Origin: CAKSHC01 sp045595395
GTDB lineage: Bacteria > Bacillota > Clostridia > Oscillospirales > UMGS1783
DNA length: 64,000 nt
Assembly: GCA_045595395.1 (NCBI GenBank)
Contig: JAZOAH010000021.1
Location: 28,374-92,373, forward strand
Direction of reading: 5' to 3'
Position numbers and translations under genes: made by a program. The notes beneath the pieces were generated by a model. The model worked only from the letters and a program-made list of their open reading frames with translations. It was not told the origin of the DNA and made no database searches. This document shows, in pieces, positions 58,613 to 64,000 of the stretch. Positions within the stretch are counted from its first letter, which is position 1, and the number at the start of each line of letters is the position of its first letter.

Positions 58613-59482
58613 ATGATCATATCTGGAAAATCCGTCCTGCTGGATGCCCAGCGTCGCGGCTATGCCTGCGGTGCCTTCAACTTCAACAATATGGAATTTT
58701 TGCAGGCCATCATCCAGGCCGCCGAAGAGGAGCAATCTCCCGTTATCGTGCAGACCACCGAGGGTGCTATTCGCTATGCCGGCATTGAGTATCTGGCACA
58801 GCTGTTTCAGGTTGCCGCTGCCAAGGCTACGGTGCCTGTTGTTTTGAACCTGGATCACGGCCTTAAATATGAAACCACCGTTAAGTGTCTGCGTAACGGC
58901 TGGACCAACGTTATGATCGACGGCTCTTCCAAGCCCATCGAGGAAAACATTGCTCTGATCAAGAGCGTTTGCGCTCCCGCCCATGCCGCCGGCGTTTCGG
59001 TCGAGGCTGAGCTGGGCAAACTGGTCGGCATTGAAGATGATGTTCAGGTCGAGGAGAAGGATGCCGTTTACACCAACCCCGCCGAGGCCGCTTATCTGGT
59101 CGAGCAGAGCGGCGTAGATTCGCTGGCTGTTGCCATCGGTACAGCTCACGGCAAGTACAAGGGCGAGCCCAAGCTGGACTTTGACCGTTTGGCCGAGATC
59201 CGCAAGGCCGTTTCGGTGCCCCTGGTTCTGCATGGCGCTTCGGGCGTATCCGAGGAGCAGATCAAGAAAGCCATCTCCCTGGGCATCTGCAAGATCAACA
59301 TCGACACCGACCTGCGCGTGGCCTTTACCGACGGCATCAAGAAGGTCTTCAACGAAGATCCCGAGCAGTTCGATCCCCGCAACTACTGCGGTCCCGGCCG
59401 TGCCGCCATCGTTGAGGTGGTCAAGAAGAAGATGCGTCTGTTTGGCTCGTCGGGCATGGCTGCCGGCTTCAAGGCTGAGTAA
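58613..59482 (+). CDS. fba: Class II fructose-bisphosphate aldolase
   Basis: 289 residues. NLDHGLKYE and VMIDGSSKPIEENI carry the zinc His and catalytic Asp region, VEAELGKLVG and AVAIGTAHGKYKGEPKLDFDRL the further ligands, and LHGASGVSEEQIKKAI the phosphate loop. It cleaves fructose-1,6-bisphosphate in glycolysis; a tagatose-bisphosphate specificity is possible. The ATG at 58613 is 8 bases after GGAGG; the ATG at 58607 is too close. Confidence 0.95.
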   Translation: MIISGKSVLLDAQRRGYACGAFNFNNMEFLQAIIQAAEEEQSPVIVQTTEGAIRYAGIEYLAQLFQVAAAKATVPVVLNLDHGLKYETTVKCLRNGWTNVMIDGSSKPIEENIALIKSVCAPAHAAGVSVEAELGKLVGIEDDVQVEEKDAVYTNPAEAAYLVEQSGVDSLAVAIGTAHGKYKGEPKLDFDRLAEIRKAVSVPLVLHGASGVSEEQIKKAISLGICKINIDTDLRVAFTDGIKKVFNEDPEQFDPRNYCGPGRAAIVEVVKKKMRLFGSSGMAAGFKAE

Positions 59483-59485
59483 TTC

Positions 59486-59908
59486 ATGAATATTACGCTC
59501 GAAGCCGATTACGCATTGCGTATCGTCTATGTCTTTTCCTGCAACAATGTCAAGACCGACGCACCGACCTTATCCGAGCGCATCGGCGTGTCGCTGCGGT
59601 TTACCTTGAAGATCCTGCGCAAGCTGCTGCTGGCCGGCATCGTACGTTCCTACAAGGGCAAATCGGGCGGCTATATGCTGGCCAAAGAGCCGGCGCAGAT
59701 CTCGATGTACGATGTGATCACAGCCATTGAGGGAGAGATCCCGGTCAATCGCTGCACCTGCAAGGATTACGAGTGCGGTCATCCTGATGTCAAGCAGGGG
59801 CTTCCCTGCCCGGTGCGCCATGTCTTTATTGATATGGCCGAGGATCTGCGTAAGCGCTTGGGTGCCATCAATTTCCAACAGGTGGTTGACGGTACGGCAA
59901 AATATTAA
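59486..59908 (+). CDS. Rrf2-family regulator with four cysteines
   Basis: 140 residues. The wHTH is LEADYALRIVYVFSCNNVKTDAPTLSERIGVSLRFTLKILRKLLLAGIVRSYKGKSGGYMLAKEP. The loop has C90, C92, C97 and C108, fitting a possible Fe-S cluster as in IscR, NsrR or RsrR. So it may sense iron, NO or redox state. It starts 3 bases after fba and is followed by a terminator, so it is read together with the aldolase. Confidence 0.9.
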   Translation: MNITLEADYALRIVYVFSCNNVKTDAPTLSERIGVSLRFTLKILRKLLLAGIVRSYKGKSGGYMLAKEPAQISMYDVITAIEGEIPVNRCTCKDYECGHPDVKQGLPCPVRHVFIDMAEDLRKRLGAINFQQVVDGTAKY

Positions 59909-59939
59909 ATAAAAAGCGCCGATTTCGGCGCCTTTTCTT
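59909..59939 (+). terminator. Terminator after the Rrf2 gene
   Basis: AGCGCCG-ATTT-CGGCGCC followed by TTTTCTTT, just after the stop codon. Confidence 0.8.
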
Positions 59940-59950
59940 TAGGAGATACC

Positions 59951-60505
59951 ATGAAAACAAAAAAATTGTGGACCCTTTTTTCCACCTTTTTTAAGATCGG
60001 CGCCTTTACCTTCGGCGGCGGCTATGCCATGATCCCGCTCATTCAGCGAGAGGTGGTGGAAAAGCATGGCTGGGCGACCGAGGATGATATCCTTGAGATC
60101 CTGGCCATTGCCGAATCGACGCCCGGGCCCATTGCCATCAACTCGGCCACCTTTATCGGCAGCCGTGTGGCGGGATTTTGGGGCTCAGCCTGCGCCACGC
60201 TGGGTGTGGTGCTCCCCTCCTATCTGATCATCACCGTCATCGCCCTGGTGCTGCGCAATTTCCTGCATTACGACCCGGTACGCTATGCCTTTTTCGGCAT
60301 TCGCGCCGGTGTGCTGGCGCTGGTGCTCAAGTCGCTGTGGACGATGGCCAAAAAATGCCCCAAACAGGTGCTGGCCTATGCCATTGCTGCAGCGGCGTTG
60401 CTGGTGTCAGCTCTGTTTGATATCAATGTCCTGTTTATCATCCTGGGTGCGGCTACACTGGGCATCGTCACCTCGCTGATCGGGGAAAGGAGGGCAGGCA
60501 AATGA
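59951..60505 (+). CDS. Chromate transporter-family protein, subunit 1
   Basis: 184 residues, a short-chain CHR protein (one half of the duplicated family). GAFTFGGGYAMIPLIQREVVEKHGW and AIAESTPGPIAINSATFIGSRVAG are diagnostic. In Firmicutes such proteins work as pairs; the natural substrate is often uncertain. GGAGATACC precedes the ATG. Overlaps the second subunit by ATGA. Confidence 0.93.
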   Translation: MKTKKLWTLFSTFFKIGAFTFGGGYAMIPLIQREVVEKHGWATEDDILEILAIAESTPGPIAINSATFIGSRVAGFWGSACATLGVVLPSYLIITVIALVLRNFLHYDPVRYAFFGIRAGVLALVLKSLWTMAKKCPKQVLAYAIAAAALLVSALFDINVLFIILGAATLGIVTSLIGERRAGK

Positions 60506-61104
60506 TCTTTCTTCAACTGTTTTGGACCTTCTTTCAGATCGGTCTGTTCACCTTCGGCGGCGGCTATGCCATGATCCCGCTCATTCAGGATATGGTGCTG
60601 GCCCATGGATGGCTGAGCGATGAGGCGCTGATCAATTTCATTGCCATTGCCGAATCGACGCCGGGGCCCTTTGCCATCAACATTGCCACCTATGTCGGCA
60701 CCGAGATGGGTACGACATTGGGTCATTTAGGCGTGTGGGGCGGATTTATAGGCGGTGTTTGCGCCACGCTGGGCGTGGTGCTCCCCTCCTTTATCATCAT
60801 TCTGATCATCGCCAAGTGCTATGAGAAATTCAAGACCAACCGCCTGGTCAAAGGTGCTATGTCGGGGCTCAAACCGGCCGTCATCGGCCTGATCGGGGCG
60901 GCTGTGCTCTCCATCGGGCAGACGGTATTCTTCCCCAACGGGCTAAGCGTTTCCGTCTTTTCGGGGATTCCCTTTTATGTGTCGGCCGTCATTTTTGTCG
61001 GCATGGCGGTGCTGGCCTTCAAAAAGGTGCATCCCATCGCCGTGATCGGCATCTCGGCCGGTTTGGGGATTGCCGCCGGGTATCTATTGCCTTTGAATAT
61101 TTAA
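60502..61104 (+). CDS. Chromate transporter-family protein, subunit 2
   Basis: 200 residues, paralogous to the preceding gene (LFTFGGGYAMIPLIQDMVLAHGWLSDEALI, AIAESTPGPFAINIATYVGTEMG). The two short chains probably insert in opposite orientations and form one transporter. GGAAAGGAGGGCAGGCAA lies upstream. A strong terminator follows. Confidence 0.93.
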   Translation: MIFLQLFWTFFQIGLFTFGGGYAMIPLIQDMVLAHGWLSDEALINFIAIAESTPGPFAINIATYVGTEMGTTLGHLGVWGGFIGGVCATLGVVLPSFIIILIIAKCYEKFKTNRLVKGAMSGLKPAVIGLIGAAVLSIGQTVFFPNGLSVSVFSGIPFYVSAVIFVGMAVLAFKKVHPIAVIGISAGLGIAAGYLLPLNI

Positions 61105-61107
61105 AAA

Positions 61108-61141
61108 AAGGACTCTGTCGCTTGACAGAGTCCATTTTTTA
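61108..61141. terminator. Bidirectional terminator
   Basis: GGACTCTGTC (61110-61119) and GACAGAGTCC (61124-61133), loop GCTT, followed by ATTTTTTAT on the plus strand and TTTTTTTAA on the minus. Confidence 0.92.
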
Positions 61142-62881
61142 TATAGCATACTTGCGGGTGAATTCGTCACGTTTCTCACGGAAATCTTCGCTGTCATGGC
61201 GGAAGTGGCGCTGGGATTCGTGGAGGTCCAGGCGCATACCGGTCATGTCCATCACGCAGCCGGCGATGTTGGAGCAGTGGTCGGCGGTGCGCTCGAGGTT
61301 GGTGAGCAGATCCGACCAGACAAAGCCGGCGTCGATGGAGCACTCGCCCAACTGCAGGCGCAGGATATGGCGGTTACGCAGCGTTTCACGCAGACGGTCG
61401 ACCACCTGTTCCAGCGGCTCAACATCCTTGGCGGCCTGGATATCGTTCTCAGCAAAGGAGCGATAGGTCAGCTCGACCGTTTCACGTACCGCCGCAATCA
61501 TCACAGCCAGTTCGGCATCGGCGGCGGGGGTCAGTTTCATCTTCTTATCCCGAATCTCCTCGGCCGATTCCAAGAGATTGACGGCATGGTCGGAAATGCG
61601 TTCAAAGTCACCGATCAATTTGAGGAGTTTAGCGGCTTCGGCGCTGTCGACATCGTTGATCGGACAACCGGAGAGTTTGACCAGGTAACTGCCCAGCTCA
61701 TCCTCGTAGCGGTCGACCTCTTCCTCTTTTTCACGGATCGACTTGGCACGCTCGGCCGAATACTCGGTCAACTGCTCGAGGCTTTCGAGCATGCAATCGG
61801 TGGCGGTGCGAGCCATTTCAACGGTGACGGCATGGCTGCGCTCCAGCGCAACAAAGGGAGTGGCCAGCAAGCGCTCGTCGAGAGGCTCGACCTTTTCGGG
61901 TTTCTTGGAATCGGGGATGAGGGTGAGCGCCAGCTTTTCCAGCAGACCCGCCATGGGCAGCAGAAGCAGGGTGCACAAGACATTGAATATCGAATGGAGA
62001 ATGGCAATACCAAAAGGTGTGGCGGCTTGGCTGAGAATGACCGGAGCGGCCACGGCACGCAGGATGCTGTAGGCGGTCAGCCACACGACGGTGCCGATAA
62101 CATTAAAGGACAGGTGAACCAGCGCGGCACGCTTGGCGTTTTTGTTGGCACCGAAGGAGGAGAGGATGGCGGTGATGCAGGTGCCGATGTTCTGGCCCAT
62201 GATGATGGGGATGGCAGCGCCGTAGGTGACACGGCCGGTCATGGCCAGGGCCTGCAAGATACCGACCGAGGCCGAGGACGACTGGATGATAGCGGTCAAA
62301 ACAGCACCGGCCAGCACGCCGAGGATGGGATTCTGGAAGGCGATGAAGAGTTCCTGGAAGGCCGGAACATTGGCCAGACCGCCCACGGCATCGGTCATGA
62401 TATCCATACCGAACATGAGGGTGGCAAAGCCGAGCAGAATATGGCCGGTGTCCTTACTCTTGCTCTGCTTGGCAAACATCAGCAGGGCGATGCCGATCAA
62501 GGCCAGGATGGGAGTAAAGGAGGTCGGCTTGAGCAGTTTCATAAACATATTGTCATCCCCGATACCGGCCAAGGACAAGATCCAGGCGGTAACGGTGGTG
62601 CCGATGTTGGCGCCCATGATGACGTTGATGGCCTGCTTGAGATTCATCAGACCCGAGTTGACAAAACCGACGACCATAACCGTTGTGGCCGAGGAGGATT
62701 GGATGACGGCGGTAACGCCAAGGCCGGTGGCCAGGCCGGCCGCTTTGTTGCCGGTCAGTTTACCCAAAAGATTACGCAGGCCGCTGCCGGCACGCTGCTC
62801 GAGGGCATTTCCCATGACGGTCATGCCGTACAAGAACAGGCACAGACCGCCGATCATAGTTAAGACATCAAAAATATCCAT
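61139..62881 (-). CDS. Na/Pi cotransporter-family protein with PhoU-like C-terminal domain
   Basis: 580 residues. Two inverted NptA repeats carry QSSSATTVMVVGFV with GANIGTTVTAW and QSSSASVGILQALA with GQNIGTCITAIL. The C-terminal ~210 residues form a PhoU-like helical bundle (IGDFERISDHAVNLLESAEEI, LERTADHCSNIAG). It imports phosphate with Na+, or regulates its uptake. It lies downstream of a PhoR-like kinase gene, with a Pho-box-like repeat in front. Confidence 0.93.
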   Translation of the reverse strand: MDIFDVLTMIGGLCLFLYGMTVMGNALEQRAGSGLRNLLGKLTGNKAAGLATGLGVTAVIQSSSATTVMVVGFVNSGLMNLKQAINVIMGANIGTTVTAWILSLAGIGDDNMFMKLLKPTSFTPILALIGIALLMFAKQSKSKDTGHILLGFATLMFGMDIMTDAVGGLANVPAFQELFIAFQNPILGVLAGAVLTAIIQSSSASVGILQALAMTGRVTYGAAIPIIMGQNIGTCITAILSSFGANKNAKRAALVHLSFNVIGTVVWLTAYSILRAVAAPVILSQAATPFGIAILHSIFNVLCTLLLLPMAGLLEKLALTLIPDSKKPEKVEPLDERLLATPFVALERSHAVTVEMARTATDCMLESLEQLTEYSAERAKSIREKEEEVDRYEDELGSYLVKLSGCPINDVDSAEAAKLLKLIGDFERISDHAVNLLESAEEIRDKKMKLTPAADAELAVMIAAVRETVELTYRSFAENDIQAAKDVEPLEQVVDRLRETLRNRHILRLQLGECSIDAGFVWSDLLTNLERTADHCSNIAGCVMDMTGMRLDLHESQRHFRHDSEDFREKRDEFTRKYAI

Positions 62882-62903
62882 GATTTTTCCTTTCTTTTCT
62901 TGA

Positions 62904-62931
62904 TGTACCTACTCTATCAAAATTATGTCAA
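62904..62931 (-). promoter_or_regulatory. Pho-box-like direct repeats
   Basis: On the minus strand TTGACA (62926-62931), 5 bases, TTGATA (62915-62920), 5 bases, GGTACA (62904-62909). The 11-base periodicity matches the PhoP box of Bacillus (TTAACA-like repeats). It lies about 25 bases before the Na/Pi gene. Confidence 0.45.
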
Positions 62932-62961
62932 ATACACCCACAAGAATATGTAAAATCCATG

Positions 62962-62988
62962 TAAAAAAGACCCTCAATGAGGGTCTTT
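62962..62988 (-). terminator. Terminator after the PhoR-like gene
   Basis: Minus strand AAAGACCCTCA-TTGAGGGTCTTT (62966-62988), then TTTTAC. The kinase's last codons and stop form part of the stem. Confidence 0.8.
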
Positions 62989-64000
62989 GGGTAAATATAC
63001 GGTAACAGTAGTGCCTTGATTAGGGGTGGAACGCAGGTCGATCCGTCCGTTGTGGATGCGCACGGCATGCTTGACGATGGAAAGGCCGAGGCCTGTGCCG
63101 CCCACCTCCTTGGAATGGCTTTTGTCAACACGGTAAAACCGCTCAAAGATACGACTGTGATGCTGCTCATCCATGCCGATGCCGGTGTCAGTCACCTGCA
63201 GGATGGCCTGATCCTCGCTTTGGCGCACCTGCACGGTGACACGTCCGTCGGGACGGTTGTATTTGATGGCATTGTCGCACAGATTATAAACAACACTATA
63301 GAGCAAGGGAGCAACGCCGAGGAGTTTGACGGGATCGCCCGTCAGTTGCAGCGAAACATGGGCGTGATCGGCCGCCAGACGCAGGCTATCGACCGCCTTT
63401 TCGGCGATACCCAACAGGTCGACCGACTCCTTAGGCATGGGCCCTCCTTCCTCCAGGTGGGACAGATGAAGGATATCCTCGACCAACTGCACCATGCGCT
63501 GAGCCTCCCGGTGGATCTTCCCGGCAAAGGGCGCCACATCTTCGGGCTGCACCATGCCGGCACCCAGCAGTTCGGCATAGCCGGAGATGGAATGGAGCGG
63601 TGTTTTCAGTTCATGGGAGACATTGGATGTGAATTCACGGCGATACTGCTCCTGCAGGGCGCGTTCCTGCTGTGCACGAAGAATATCATCCATTCTGTTT
63701 TTGGACAGCTCATTTTGACGGTCGATGCGGTCAAGCAATGGTGAAAGCTCATCATAACAGTCATGCGCTCTTGGATTTTCAAGGTCGATGTGATTGATGG
63801 GCTCCATGATGTTGCGCGTGATGCGCTTGGCAAGCACAAAGGACAAAATGCCGGCTGCAAACGTTAAAAGAAGCAAAATCGGCAAAAAGCGAAGTGTATA
63901 CGTACCAAAAGAATGCTGTGTACTTGCAACGCGGATGATGCTGCCTTCATCTGTGCGAAGCGCATAATAATATGTTTTTTTCAAAAGCGTAGCGGATGTA
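62974..64000 (-). CDS. phoR: PhoR-like sensor histidine kinase (5' end beyond window)
   Basis: At least 341 residues visible; the frame stays open through the right edge, so the N-terminus is missing. A second membrane helix (LRFLPILLLLTFAAGILSFVLA) is followed by a linker, the HisKA H-box NVSHELKTPLHSISGYAEL, and HATPase_c boxes CDNAIKYNRPDG, VTDTGIGMDEQHH, FYRVDKSHSKEVGGTGLGLSIVKHA. The phosphate-signalling call rests on similarity of this layout and the adjacent Na/Pi gene. Confidence 0.88.
   Translation of the reverse strand, partial: TSATLLKKTYYYALRTDEGSIIRVASTQHSFGTYTLRFLPILLLLTFAAGILSFVLAKRITRNIMEPINHIDLENPRAHDCYDELSPLLDRIDRQNELSKNRMDDILRAQQERALQEQYRREFTSNVSHELKTPLHSISGYAELLGAGMVQPEDVAPFAGKIHREAQRMVQLVEDILHLSHLEEGGPMPKESVDLLGIAEKAVDSLRLAADHAHVSLQLTGDPVKLLGVAPLLYSVVYNLCDNAIKYNRPDGRVTVQVRQSEDQAILQVTDTGIGMDEQHHSRIFERFYRVDKSHSKEVGGTGLGLSIVKHAVRIHNGRIDLRSTPNQGTTVTVYLPKDPH

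Noticed and set aside
61196..62863. 555-codon open frame on the plus strand
   Set aside because: Antisense to the Na/Pi cotransporter gene; composition is Gly/Asp/His-rich as expected of a shadow frame.
63982..63984. TTG at 63984 as the start of the histidine kinase
   Set aside because: The reading frame stays open to the window edge, no ribosome site precedes it, and the sensor domain would be cut. The gene is incomplete here.

Overview
The window looks like chromosome from a Gram-positive, spore-forming anaerobe of the class Clostridia, most likely Oscillospirales/Ruminococcaceae-like. The evidence is a moderately high GC content, near-consensus sigma-A promoters (TTGACA-17-TATAAT), strong GGAGG ribosome binding sites with frequent GTG/TTG starts, SpoIID and SigH-like genes, a flavodiiron/rubredoxin oxygen-defence pair and ECF-type vitamin uptake. 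This assignment is an inference; no rRNA gene is present.

Layout. 1-8.4 kb (minus strand) is the translation/transcription cluster rimP-nusA-ylxR-ylxQ-infB-rbfA-nrnA-truB-ribF, then rpsO and the start of pnp. 8.4-18.3 kb holds an LRR membrane protein, citrate synthase, spoIID, an AEC transporter, a cobalamin-riboswitch operon (DUF4430 lipoprotein plus ECF S component), a divergent ThyX-like protein, an M23 (SpoIIQ-like) peptidase, and a flavodiiron fusion protein with a small rubredoxin. 18.3-20.6 kb is an AT-richer accessory island: Fic protein, two XRE regulators and a lipoprotein. 20.6-29 kb carries cinA, thiI with its cysteine desulfurase, a phosphoglycerate mutase, a SigH-like sigma factor, a zinc-ribbon protein with a tRNA-like leader, an acyl-ACP thioesterase and a membrane-anchored surface protein. 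29-35 kb has a ROK glucokinase, tRNA-Ala(CGC) followed by a scar-like repeat region, an XRE-membrane protein, an SH3/C39-like peptidase and a calcium-type P-ATPase.

35-39 kb encodes a uridine-kinase-like protein, galM, dnaI and dnaD. 39-44.2 kb is a compact arginine operon argC-J-B-D-F. 44.2-51 kb is a complete F-type ATP synthase operon whose c subunit has a two-carboxylate (sodium-type) ion site and whose epsilon subunit lacks the C-terminal helices. 51-54.7 kb contains a candidate structured RNA with 6S-like architecture, a DtxR-family regulator and a feoA-feoB-FeoB-associated operon with two near-identical palindromic operators. 54.7-64 kb holds an M14 peptidase, Nudix hydrolase, YfhO membrane protein, fructose-bisphosphate aldolase, an Rrf2 regulator, paired chromate transporters, a Na/Pi cotransporter with a Pho-box-like repeat, and the 3' part of a PhoR-like kinase.

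Most genes are ordinary core functions. The least explained parts are the non-coding ones: the rod-like RNA at about 51.4-51.6 kb, the tRNA-like leader at 26.15-26.21 kb, and the repeat cluster behind tRNA-Ala at 30.14-30.59 kb. Three short genes (rubredoxin 18147-18281, FeoB-associated protein 54558-54698, partial pnp 1-70) were read directly from the bases.
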